In this document: positions 1 to 7,001 of the stretch, one piece after another
Layout: every line of letters starts with the position of its first letter
Position numbering within the stretch: position 1 is the stretch's first letter
From: JAZDLC01 sp043802345
GTDB taxonomy: Bacteria > Planctomycetota > B15-G4 > JADJEK01
Direction of reading: 5' to 3'
NCBI GenBank assembly: GCA_043802345.1
Contig: JAZDLC010000111.1
Span: forward strand, 1 to 7,472
DNA length: 7,472 bases
Notes under the pieces: model-generated
Seen by the model: only the letters and a program-made list of their open reading frames with translations
Told to the model about the DNA's origin: nothing
The model's database searches: none
Position numbers and translations under genes: made by a program

Positions 1-50
1 CAGGGGCGGCGAGGGCCGGCCAAAACGGGGAGCTATTCCTGCGTCGGCCC

Positions 51-2492
51 TTACTGGAGTTCGATCTCTCCCAGCCCCACGCCCCGCTTCCCTTCCTTGG
101 CGGCGCTCGTCTCCAACACCAGGAAGGCCAGGCGCCTGATCTGGGTCTTCTTCGGAAAACGGAACTCTGTCTTGCGCTGATCGTCCGGCGACATCTCGAT
201 TACAAACGTGGTCTTCCGGTTCACCTCGACGCTGATCTTCGTGATCCGGCCGGTCCGCTCCTTGTCGCTGGTCACCGCATGGGAAAGCAGCAAGGCCTCC
301 GCCTTGACCGGCTCTTCGAAGTCCAGAACCAGTGACGGTTTCGGGTCGTCGTCCCGGCTGCACCAGGCCCGGCTCTGCAGGTTGTCCACGGCCTGCGATG
401 CGGCCCACCCGTCATGCAGCTCGGTGGATGCCAGGGCCCGCACCCTGACCTGGGCCAGCAGGTTCCGTCCCGCGTCGCCCGCATACCGAAACAGCATCGG
501 GTCGGGCGCGGCGACGATGCGGACCTTCAGGGGGGCCGAGTCGAGAGTCACTTCTTCCGCGACTCCTCCGTCCGATTCGGGCGGGGTGACAACGGTGACC
601 CTTGAATAGACCCAGTAGGTGCCGGGACGCTTGAAGGTGAACTGGGCCGGGTAGCGCTCGCTCCCCGAGGGCTTGCGCCCATCCGCCTCGACGCGGGCGA
701 TCACGAGGTCCTCGTCCGTTTCCCTCTCACCGAAGGCGCGATACTCCACCTGCTTGACGCGCGGCCCCTGGTCCTGCTCTCCGAACCAGGTCAGCTCCCG
801 CAGCACCCGATCACCAAACGACGAGATCCAGAGCGCCAGCGGGGAGTCGCCCGCCGCCCTCATGGAAACATCTTGCTTGGGGCTGTCCTCTCCGTAGCTC
901 TCCTGGCCCACCGCCACGGTCACGCCGCTGGAAACAGCCGTCGCCCGGCTGAGAAAGAGCAACGCGAAGCAGCTATTGGGTTGTTCCTCGCCGTAGGCGG
1001 TCGACCAGGAACCGTTTCCATTCTGATCCTCCAGGAGGTAGCGCGCTCCCTCCCGATACCAGTTGTGCTCCCCGATCCGCTCCACCCCCAACAGCCCTCC
1101 GACCCTCTCCATCCCATACAGATAGTAGTGCAGCCAGCGTTCGTTCGGAGTGCCGGCGGGATCCGGGTTCGTGCGCGCGTCGAACTTCTCGGCCAGCCAG
1201 GCCATGCCACGCGTCTTCCCCGTCTCGATGTCACCGCGCTTGCGGCTCAACTGATCCCCGCAGATCGCCAGGATCGAGATCCCCGCCGCAGTCATGCTCC
1301 CGGTCGGGTTTCCATCAGGCCTGTAGCTGAAGCCGGCCGGGGCGTACGGGTTGCGGACATCCTCCTGCTGCTTCAGTGCCTGATCCGCCATGCGGCTCCA
1401 GACCTTCTCCGGAATCTTGTGCCCGGCGAGGGCGCCCGCGCGCAGGGCGAGGGCCGCATACTGCGTGTTCGAAAGATCGACGGCGATCCCCGGGTAGGCG
1501 AAGCCGCCCTGCTGCCAGGAACAAAGTTCCAGCAGCATCTCGGCGATCAGGGGCCGATCCTTTTCGTCTCCCAGAGCGCACAGGGCGAGGATGTGGCAGG
1601 AGATGGAGTAGGTTTTCGACGAGTGGTTGGTCCGCAGGAACTCGACGCCTCGCCGGACGGAGGCGTGATCCTTCCGCACTCCGGACTTGAGCAGCGTGTA
1701 GACCGCCAGGGCTGTCTGTCCGGTCCGATACCCTCCCTGCTCATGGCTCCAGGAACCGTCCAGTTCCTGGTGATCCAACAGGTAGTCGACGCCGTCCGCG
1801 ATCGCGGCATTGATCCTCTGCTGGACCTCCGCCCACGCCTCCTCTTCTTCCGCTCCGGGAGCCTTCACGGGGCGGGGTGAATCGGTGACCGAAATCCGAA
1901 AGCGCCCCAGCGTATGCTCGCTCCCGTAGTTGAAGTCGAGCCGGAATCGCAACTTCGTGCCGGACTTGTAGTCGATGTCCTCGACGGTCTCGACGCAGGC
2001 CACGTGCGCAGTGGTCATCCTGGGAAAGATCGACCAGCCGGTATTCCGGCGACCGTCCACCAGTTCGCGCACATGCCTGCCATCCTGCGAGAAGTTGGCG
2101 GTCGGATTGCAGAGGTCGACGGGGCGGTACTTCCGGCCATGCTTGGCCGCCGCCTCGACGGTGAGGAGCGAGATCACGAAGTTGCCGTTGCCGGCCCGTC
2201 CGCAACCGCCCGTCGGCATGCTCTTGTGCGGCAGCGCCTCGATCTTGAAGCCGGTGATCGGCTGCAGCTCGGTCAGAGCATCGAACAGGTAGACATCCTT
2301 GGCCGGTGAAGGCCCGGAAACGAGGTAGGAGCCGTCGGACAGGCGCTCGAACGCTGCTCCTTCCTCGGAGATGATCTGCGTCGCCTCCAGAATCGTCCAG
2401 CGAGGAGCGGCCTGGCGGGTGGCGCCGGTCAGCGGCGAGTGCAAGAGCAGAGCAGAGGAGAGTGCGGCGAGGGCGGTTTCGAGTCGGCGCAT
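51..2492 (-). CDS. Exported toroid protein: planctomycete-type N-terminal module, squalene-cyclase-like repeats, discoidin-like C-terminus
   Basis: Residue numbers count from the longest ATG at 2588 (845 aa). The annotated start is Met33 (813 aa), because a signal peptide begins there (MRRLETALAALSSALLL, then polar). Residues ~62-240 resemble a module I know from planctomycete DUF1549/DUF1553 proteins (a GRAGNGNF motif at 130-137, a NFSQDG...VDG...GW stretch at 165-185, and YGSEHTLGRFRISVT at 221-235). Residues ~255-550 form an alpha/alpha-toroid of squalene-hopene-cyclase/prenyltransferase repeats, with QW-like turns at 270-280 and 518-528 and the planctomycete-typical HYYLYGMERVG at 487-497. 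No DxDD acid motif of class II terpene cyclases is visible, so terpene cyclisation is unlikely; ligand or protein binding is more plausible. Residues ~645-692 look Ig-like. Residues ~715-845 look like an F5/8-type C (discoidin) beta-sandwich. It is the last gene of the block. The true function is unknown; the fold assignments rest on motif reading only. Confidence 0.82.
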   Translation of the reverse strand: MRRLETALAALSSALLLHSPLTGATRQAAPRWTILEATQIISEEGAAFERLSDGSYLVSGPSPAKDVYLFDALTELQPITGFKIEALPHKSMPTGGCGRAGNGNFVISLLTVEAAAKHGRKYRPVDLCNPTANFSQDGRHVRELVDGRRNTGWSIFPRMTTAHVACVETVEDIDYKSGTKLRFRLDFNYGSEHTLGRFRISVTDSPRPVKAPGAEEEEAWAEVQQRINAAIADGVDYLLDHQELDGSWSHEQGGYRTGQTALAVYTLLKSGVRKDHASVRRGVEFLRTNHSSKTYSISCHILALCALGDEKDRPLIAEMLLELCSWQQGGFAYPGIAVDLSNTQYAALALRAGALAGHKIPEKVWSRMADQALKQQEDVRNPYAPAGFSYRPDGNPTGSMTAAGISILAICGDQLSRKRGDIETGKTRGMAWLAEKFDARTNPDPAGTPNERWLHYYLYGMERVGGLLGVERIGEHNWYREGARYLLEDQNGNGSWSTAYGEEQPNSCFALLFLSRATAVSSGVTVAVGQESYGEDSPKQDVSMRAAGDSPLALWISSFGDRVLRELTWFGEQDQGPRVKQVEYRAFGERETDEDLVIARVEADGRKPSGSERYPAQFTFKRPGTYWVYSRVTVVTPPESDGGVAEEVTLDSAPLKVRIVAAPDPMLFRYAGDAGRNLLAQVRVRALASTELHDGWAASQAVDNLQSRAWCSRDDDPKPSLVLDFEEPVKAEALLLSHAVTSDKERTGRITKISVEVNRKTTFVIEMSPDDQRKTEFRFPKKTQIRRLAFLVLETSAAKEGKRGVGLGEIELQ

Positions 2493-2520
2493 TGGAGCCC
2501 GGGAGAATACCAGATGGTTC

Positions 2521-2528
2521 CACCTCCT
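2521..2528 (-). promoter_or_regulatory. Strong Shine-Dalgarno inside the long frame of the toroid gene
   Basis: The minus strand reads AGGAGGTG here, close to a perfect anti-16S match. It is 7 nt from an in-frame CTG (2511-2513) and 28 nt from the in-frame ATG (2490-2492). The longest ATG (2586-2588) has no clear Shine-Dalgarno. The site argues that translation begins inside the long frame, at the CTG or the ATG at 2492, both of which put a signal peptide at or near the N-terminus. CTG starts are rare, so ATG 2492 was annotated conservatively. Confidence 0.5.
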
Positions 2529-2584
2529 ACCAGCACCGGCTCGACCTGTCCTGCCCGGCCAGGATACGGTAGCCGGCGCTTGTC

Positions 2585-4027
2585 TCATCTGGAGCCGAGG
2601 TCGGGACCGGCCCGCGGCTGGCGGTCCTGCTTCAGATGCACGAAGCGGGTCTCGCGCCCCCTGACCACCAGCAGCACCAGCTCCGATTCCCGGTCGTTCG
2701 TCGCCTGGTCCAGGCGCTGGCAGAGGGCCTTGCCACCCGCTATGGGAGCGCCGTTCACCTCGGTGACGATGTCGCCCACCTGTAGACCTCCCAGGCCGCC
2801 GATACCGGTTCTGTTGACCCTGGTGAGGAGGGCCCCGTCGAATCCGGAAGACAGGTGCTGGTCCGCCCGGTCAGCGACCACCAGGTCCCGGGCGCCGATA
2901 CCAAAAACGGTGGAGTCCGACCTTTCCGCCTCGTCGGGGGAGAGCGGTACGGCGGAAAGCGGCGCTGCGAGCGGCAGTTCCTCCCCGTTCCGCAACACGG
3001 AAAGCAGCAGCCGCTCGCCGGGAGCGGTCCGGGCGACAGACTCCCGAAGGAACTGCTCCTCCCGGTTTGAACCCTGCTCGAACAGCTTCCCGCCCACTTT
3101 GTGCACCAGATCGCCCACCCTCAGCCCGCAGAGGTCCGCCGGTGAGCCGGGGAGCACGCGGGTGACCAACACGCCCCTCAGATCCTCGGAGAGGCCAAGC
3201 GCCCGGGAGATCTCCGGCAGGAGAGGCTGGGTCTGAACCCCCAGCCAGGCGGGGCGGGTCTGATCCTCGGCCGGCCCGGACGCCGGAGGATTCTCGAGCG
3301 CCTGCCGCAGGCGGCTCACCGGCACGAGGACCACCTCCCGGCCGTCGTCGGCGGAGCCGAAAACCGACGCGAAGATGCTCTTTCCGGCCGGCGGGCCGGA
3401 ACGGAACCGCATCCAGCCGACCATGCCGACCACTCGTCCGTCCATCGTGGCCACCGGCCCTCCCAGGTAGTCGGAGACGGCGAAAGTCGTCAGATAGCAG
3501 CGGGCTGGTTCCTTGACGGCGCCCGACACCAGGAACGCGTCAAGGTAGGCAACCCGGCCAAAGTTCGGCCCGGAGAGCTTCGCGGAGGCGATGAACTCCC
3601 CCACCCGCAGCTCGTCGGAGTCGTCGAACTCGATCGGCCGTGCGTCGAACTCCGGATCGTCGACCTGGAAGAAGGCTGTCTCGCTTTCCCGGTCCGGTCC
3701 GAGATACGACGCCTCGAAGCGGCGGGCGCCCTCCAGGTAGATGGTGACGGAGGCGACCCGCGACTCACCCGTGCCGGCCCCCTCCACCACGCTCCAGGGA
3801 CCCAGGATCAGGCCGTCGGCGGAGACGACCATGCCGACCGATTCCCTCTCCGTGTCGAGCGAAGCTCCCGAGGGAAGCTCGTCGCGCACGACGGTCCCGA
3901 TCTGAACGATCGAGTGCCTGAGCCGGTCGTGAATCGCCCCCAGCAGGGTCGCATCCTCGTTCATGTCCCGAGCGAGGGCGGGAGAGGCCACCGCGAGGAG
4001 AACGCAGATTGTCAGGGCCCGGATCAT
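2585..4027 (-). CDS. Exported HtrA-like pseudoprotease with two PDZ domains
   Basis: 480 aa with a clear signal peptide (MIRALTICVLLAVASPALA, cleavage after Ala19), so it should act outside the inner membrane. Residues ~30-245 follow a trypsin-like HtrA fold and align with the upstream gene, but every catalytic position is changed. The NFHV histidine motif is PWSV (Ser79), the TDLAL aspartate is SETAF (Glu116), and the GNSGGPL serine motif is DYLGGPV (Leu188). Residues ~258-355 form PDZ1 (carboxylate loop WLGV at 261-264, SPADLCGLRVGDL at 295-307). Residues ~375-466 form PDZ2 (GLQVGDIVTEVNG at 414-426). The reading frame is intact with family-typical length and a good ribosome site, so this is not a decaying gene. 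It probably serves as a scaffold, regulator or substrate-binding partner, possibly co-assembling with the active HtrA next door; that role is inferred. Its start overlaps the HtrA stop by ATGA. Confidence 0.9.
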   Translation of the reverse strand: MIRALTICVLLAVASPALARDMNEDATLLGAIHDRLRHSIVQIGTVVRDELPSGASLDTERESVGMVVSADGLILGPWSVVEGAGTGESRVASVTIYLEGARRFEASYLGPDRESETAFFQVDDPEFDARPIEFDDSDELRVGEFIASAKLSGPNFGRVAYLDAFLVSGAVKEPARCYLTTFAVSDYLGGPVATMDGRVVGMVGWMRFRSGPPAGKSIFASVFGSADDGREVVLVPVSRLRQALENPPASGPAEDQTRPAWLGVQTQPLLPEISRALGLSEDLRGVLVTRVLPGSPADLCGLRVGDLVHKVGGKLFEQGSNREEQFLRESVARTAPGERLLLSVLRNGEELPLAAPLSAVPLSPDEAERSDSTVFGIGARDLVVADRADQHLSSGFDGALLTRVNRTGIGGLGGLQVGDIVTEVNGAPIAGGKALCQRLDQATNDRESELVLLVVRGRETRFVHLKQDRQPRAGPDLGSR

Positions 4028-4038
4028 GGTTCACCTCC
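4024..4038 (-). promoter_or_regulatory. Stop/start overlap (ATGA) with Shine-Dalgarno linking HtrA to the pseudoprotease
   Basis: On the minus strand GGAGGTG (4032-4038) precedes the ATG at 4025-4027 with normal spacing, and the HtrA stop TGA (4024-4026) overlaps that ATG as ATGA. This arrangement sets the pseudoprotease start and implies co-transcription with translational coupling, which would keep the two paralogues in a fixed ratio. Confidence 0.85.
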
Positions 4039-5427
4039 GTCATCGCCGCCAGGTTCTTCGCCGACCGGCATGGCCATCAGGTAGGTGGCGTGGCCACGAA
4101 TCACCCGGAGCAGCACCGCCTCGAGGCCCGCAGCCCGGGCCTCGAGGAGCCTGCCCTCGACATCGTCCGGAGCGGCCAACTTCTCCCCGTCGACCGCCAC
4201 GAGCACGTCATCAGCGAGGAGCGAAGGACGGGTTCGGCCCGCGAGGCCGCCCTTGCGCACGCCGGTGACCAGCACCCCAACTGCGTCCGGAAGGTACCGG
4301 TCCCGGCGCTCGTCGGCGGAGAGGCCCCGTACGGTCAGCCCCCACTCAGGGAGTTCGAGGTCCTCCTCCGCGGGAGGTTCCCACCGCTCCGTCGTCAGGG
4401 AGAAGGCAATCTGTTCTCCGTGCCTGCGCACGACCGCCTCCACCCGCTTCCCCACCGGGACGGCCGCCATCCGCCGCTGAACCAGCGGCAGGTCCTCGTC
4501 AAACTGGGCCGCCAGCGGCTGGCCGTCGTAGCTGATCAGCAGATCCCCCACTCGCAGGCCGCATTCGTACGCCGGTGAGTCGCTCGCCACGGAAGAGATC
4601 AGGACGCCGCCTCCGCCGCCCAGGATGTTGCTCATTTCCTCGAGCGACTGGCAGCTCACGCCGATTTCCGACCGGATCACGCGGCCCGTCTCGAGCAGCG
4701 CGGCGAGCACCTCCTGCACCACGTCGCCCGGAATGGCGAACCCCAGATTCTCGGCGCCGCGGTAACCCCGCGTGTTGATGCCGATCACCCGCCCGCTCAG
4801 GTCGACCAACGGCCCCCCGCTGTTCCCCGGGTTGATGGCTGCGTCGGTCTGGATCCAGGTGTTGAAGAGGCCGGTGGGAACATGTCCCGAAACCGTCATC
4901 GGCGGAAGGTAGCGGTCGCGGCAGGAAACAACGCCGAGCGAGAGAGAGCGGGTCAGGCCGAGGGGAGAGCCCATGGTCATGACGAAGTCGCCGACCTCCA
5001 GGCCGTCCATGTCGCCGAACTCCGCGCAATTGATCCGCTCCAGGTTCAGTTCGTCGAGACGCAGCCGGATCAGCGCCAGGTCGGTCGCCGCGTCCGCCCC
5101 GACCAGATCGGCGCCGAGCCGGCGCCGGTCGGCCAGGGTGCAGATCATTCGCTTCGCGATCCCGGCCACATGGAAGTTCGTGATCACCAGGCCGTCACTG
5201 GAGACGATCACGCCGCTGCCGGTCAGCATGGTCTCGGTCTTCTTGCCGCCCCGGGAGAGATCGAGCACCGGCCGGATGTGGACCAGGGTCGGGAAGACAC
5301 GATCCCTGGCGGCCCGCAGGGCATCCCTCAGCTCCTGCTGCCTCGGCACCTGTTGGGCCTCGAGCGTCGTCAGAAATGACACGAGCGACAGAAGCAGCAG
5401 ACTCCAGATTCGCGCGGGACTACCCAT
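4024..5427 (-). CDS. HtrA/Deg-family periplasmic serine endoprotease with two PDZ domains
   Basis: A serine protease that degrades or processes misfolded envelope proteins (MEROPS S1C). The frame extends to an ATG at 5460 (478 aa), but Met12 at 5427 is chosen: it starts a signal peptide (MGSPARIWSLLLLSLVSFL, then TTLEA) and has GGAG 10 nt upstream. In 478-aa numbering the triad is intact: His97 in TNFHV, Asp127 in ATDLALIRL, and Ser214 in INPGNSGGPLVD. The protease domain covers ~45-255. PDZ1 is ~263-357 (IGV carboxylate loop at 266-268, SPAYECGLRVGDL at 295-307, preceded by an unusual run of five glycines at 281-285). PDZ2 is ~372-462 and more divergent. Length and layout match DegP/DegQ/DegS-type proteins; DegP and DegQ also carry two PDZ domains. 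It is the first gene of the three-gene block, ending in an ATGA overlap with its inactive paralogue. I give no symbol because the subfamily cannot be decided from sequence reading. Confidence 0.94.
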   Translation of the reverse strand: MGSPARIWSLLLLSLVSFLTTLEAQQVPRQQELRDALRAARDRVFPTLVHIRPVLDLSRGGKKTETMLTGSGVIVSSDGLVITNFHVAGIAKRMICTLADRRRLGADLVGADAATDLALIRLRLDELNLERINCAEFGDMDGLEVGDFVMTMGSPLGLTRSLSLGVVSCRDRYLPPMTVSGHVPTGLFNTWIQTDAAINPGNSGGPLVDLSGRVIGINTRGYRGAENLGFAIPGDVVQEVLAALLETGRVIRSEIGVSCQSLEEMSNILGGGGGVLISSVASDSPAYECGLRVGDLLISYDGQPLAAQFDEDLPLVQRRMAAVPVGKRVEAVVRRHGEQIAFSLTTERWEPPAEEDLELPEWGLTVRGLSADERRDRYLPDAVGVLVTGVRKGGLAGRTRPSLLADDVLVAVDGEKLAAPDDVEGRLLEARAAGLEAVLLRVIRGHATYLMAMPVGEEPGGDDGGEP

Positions 5428-5543
5428 GCCGTGTGCACTCCAGGTGGGAACAGAATGCATCCATCGGCATTTTGCGGGGCGCGGCCAAAACGCTTTCGCT
5501 TACTGTTCTGCTCTCGCGGACGCTCTCTGGAGGAAAAGACCCC
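5428..5543. promoter_or_regulatory. Divergent intergenic region between the htrA-like block and the symporter gene
   Basis: These 116 bp separate two divergently read genes and must carry promoters for at least one direction unless transcription enters from further away. I find no convincing sigma70 -35/-10 pair at 16-18 bp spacing on either strand. TTGCGG (5472-5477) and TACTGT (5501-5506) are 23 bp apart, which is too far. The middle holds CGCTTTCGCT (5491-5500). No operator-like palindrome was recognised. Confidence 0.4.
5529..5533 (+). promoter_or_regulatory. Shine-Dalgarno deciding the symporter start
   Basis: GGAGG lies 10 nt upstream of the ATG at 5544. The open frame continues upstream to 5376 but overlaps the HtrA signal peptide and has no transporter-like sequence there. 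This site, with the hydrophobic first helix right after the ATG, fixes the start. Confidence 0.75.
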
Positions 5544-6917
5544 ATGAAGATGCCGGCGCTTCACTGGCAGATCCTGATCGGAATGGGCCTCGGCGCGGGA
5601 GTCGGCCTGCCGCTCAACCTGCTGGCGGAAAACGGCCTGATCGACCCGGAGATCCCGCGGACTCTCGCCTTCTACGGCAAGTCGGTCGGCGACCTGTTCC
5701 TGCGCCTCCTCTCCATGATCGTAGGGCCGCTGATCCTGACGTCACTCGTCACGGGCGTGGCCGGGACAGGCAACCTGAAGGGTCTGGGGCGCCTGTCGGG
5801 CTGGACCTTCGCCTACTACATCACCACCAGCCTGCTCGCGATCATCGTCGGCATGGTGATGGTCAACATCATTCAGCCGGGCGCGGGAGCCGACTTCGCA
5901 TCGCTCCAGCAGGCCGCCGCCGCCGAGCAGGGGGAGGTCATCACTCCGGAGATCCTCGAACAGGGAACGAGCGTGGGCGTGACGCTCTGGAATCAACTGC
6001 TGAACATGGTGCCGAAGAACCCGCTTGCCGCCATGGCGGACCCGGGAAACCGCTCGATCCTGAGCGTGATCTTCTTCGCCATCCTGCTCGGCATCTTCAT
6101 CGTCCGACTCGGCGGCAAGCAGGGAAAGATGCTCGGCGATCTGTTCGCCGCCGGCTTCGAGGTCATGATGAGGATGACCATGTTCATCATCCGGCTGGCG
6201 CCGGTCGGCGTGCTCGGATTCATGCTGTACGCCGCCGCCGGCAAGGGGCTGCATGTCTTCTCCACTCTTGGCTGGTACATGGTGACGGTTCTGCTCGGAC
6301 TCGCCTTCCATGCCTGCATCACCCTGCCGCTGATCCTGATGTTGCTGGGCCGGCAGAGCCCCATCCAGTTCTTCAAGGCGATGTCACCGGCGCTCCTGAC
6401 CGCCTTCTCCACCGCCAGCAGCAGCGGCACCCTGCCGCTCACCATCACCTGCGCGGAGAAGAGGGCCGGCATTCCGAACCGGGTCTCGTCCTTCGTCCTG
6501 CCGCTCGGCGCGACCATCAACATGGACGGCACCGCGCTCTACGAGGCGGTGGCGGTCCTCTTCATCGCCCAGGCGGTCGGCAACGACCTCGGCGCCGCGC
6601 AGCAGATCATCGTCGCCTTCACCGCGCTGCTCGCCAGTATCGGCGCCGCCGGCATCCCCCACGCCGGCACCGTCATGATGGTCGTGGTCTTGAACGCCGT
6701 CGGCCTCCCGGTCGAGCATGTCGGCCTGATCCTCGCCGTCGACCGCATCCTCGACATGTGCCGCACCTCGATCAACGTCTGGAGCGACTCGATCGCCACC
6801 GCGGTCGTCGCCCGGTGGACGGCGCTCGGTGAGGATCTGGCCGGGGAGCGACGGAGGGGAGTTCACCATGAAGAGCATGAAGGGCATGAAGAGGACGTTC
6901 GGGAAGACAAGAGATAA
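5544..6917 (+). CDS. Cation-coupled glutamate/aspartate/dicarboxylate symporter (DAACS family)
   Basis: 457 aa inner-membrane transporter of the GltP/GltT/DctA family (TC 2.A.23), which imports acidic amino acids or C4-dicarboxylates with Na+ or H+. The family landmarks are in order: hydrophobic helices from residue 5; the serine-rich HP1 hairpin TASSSGTLPLT (290-300); TM7 GATINMDGTALYE (322-334), whose NMDGT is the Na+/substrate motif; HP2 ASIGAAGIPHAG (364-375); and TM8 DRILDMCRTSINVWSDS (400-416). Asp404, Arg407 and Asn411 match the spacing of GltPh Asp394, Arg397 and Asn401. The retained Arg, in DMCRT rather than the DctA-like SECRA, favours glutamate/aspartate over plain C4-dicarboxylates; this is an inference. 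The last ~19 residues (439-457, charged, HHEEHEGHEE) lie beyond the conserved fold and are encoded by a short-period DNA repeat, suggesting that the original stop was lost. It is divergent from the htrA-like block and has no obvious functional link to it. Confidence 0.93.
   Translation: MKMPALHWQILIGMGLGAGVGLPLNLLAENGLIDPEIPRTLAFYGKSVGDLFLRLLSMIVGPLILTSLVTGVAGTGNLKGLGRLSGWTFAYYITTSLLAIIVGMVMVNIIQPGAGADFASLQQAAAAEQGEVITPEILEQGTSVGVTLWNQLLNMVPKNPLAAMADPGNRSILSVIFFAILLGIFIVRLGGKQGKMLGDLFAAGFEVMMRMTMFIIRLAPVGVLGFMLYAAAGKGLHVFSTLGWYMVTVLLGLAFHACITLPLILMLLGRQSPIQFFKAMSPALLTAFSTASSSGTLPLTITCAEKRAGIPNRVSSFVLPLGATINMDGTALYEAVAVLFIAQAVGNDLGAAQQIIVAFTALLASIGAAGIPHAGTVMMVVVLNAVGLPVEHVGLILAVDRILDMCRTSINVWSDSIATAVVARWTALGEDLAGERRRGVHHEEHEGHEEDVREDKR
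6862..6894 (+). repeat. CATGAAG tandem tract, 9-bp period, inside the symporter 3' end
   Basis: CATGAAG starts at 6867, 6876 and 6885, giving three copies at exactly 9-bp steps, preceded by TTCAC. In the symporter frame it encodes HHEEHEGHEE. I recognise this as one of the short-period repeats (CACGAAG/CATGAAG type) scattered between genes in many Planctomycetota and related genomes, which often appears as spurious HEEHEGHEG protein tails. That recognition comes from memory, not from a search. Confidence 0.75.
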
Positions 6918-6918
6918 C

Positions 6919-6950
6919 TCTCGCAGAGGCGCAGAGATCGCAAAGAAGGG
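6919..6950 (+). repeat. CGCAGAG-type short-period tract (left arm of an inverted repeat)
   Basis: CGCAGAG occurs at 6922 and 6930 and CGCAAAG at 6939, an 8-9 bp period starting just after the symporter stop. Its 32 bases match the reverse complement of 7002-7033 at 23 positions without gaps, so it is the left arm of an imperfect inverted repeat with a 51-bp centre. Confidence 0.75.
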
Positions 6951-7001
6951 AAGGGAATGACAGAGGCGGGGAAGTGGCGGGGGCTGGCCGCCTGATCCAG
7001 T

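Noticed and set aside
13..50. GGGCCG/CGGCCC inverted repeat just past the toroid gene's stop, as a terminator
   Set aside because: Only 6 bp with a loop of about 26 nt and no T-run on the minus strand; too weak to call.
873..1880. A 335-codon plus-strand open frame antisense to the toroid gene
   Set aside because: No recognisable motif, no good ribosome site, and it lies entirely opposite a gene with conserved domains.
1741..2523. A 260-codon minus-strand frame starting with GTG directly at the strong Shine-Dalgarno
   Set aside because: Its translation is Arg/Pro-rich without domains, while the overlapping frame encodes the conserved N-terminal module; the Shine-Dalgarno more likely serves that gene.
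5483..5492. GGCCAAAACG shared with positions 18-27
   Set aside because: A single 10-base match with no extended similarity or symmetric context; consistent with chance in GC-rich DNA.
5472..5506. TTGCGG and TACTGT as a promoter for the symporter
   Set aside because: The 23-bp spacing is outside the sigma70 range and neither hexamer is a good match.
4973..6832. A 619-codon plus-strand open frame overlapping HtrA and the symporter
   Set aside because: It is Arg/Pro/Ala/His-rich low-complexity translation, antisense to HtrA and in a shifted frame over the symporter, whose own frame carries clear family motifs. It is a high-GC artefact.
6976..6992. GGCGG/CCGCC hairpin as a terminator of the symporter gene
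   Set aside because: A 5-bp stem with a 7-nt loop, no adjacent T-run, and it sits in the centre of the inverted repeat; mentioned only as part of that element.
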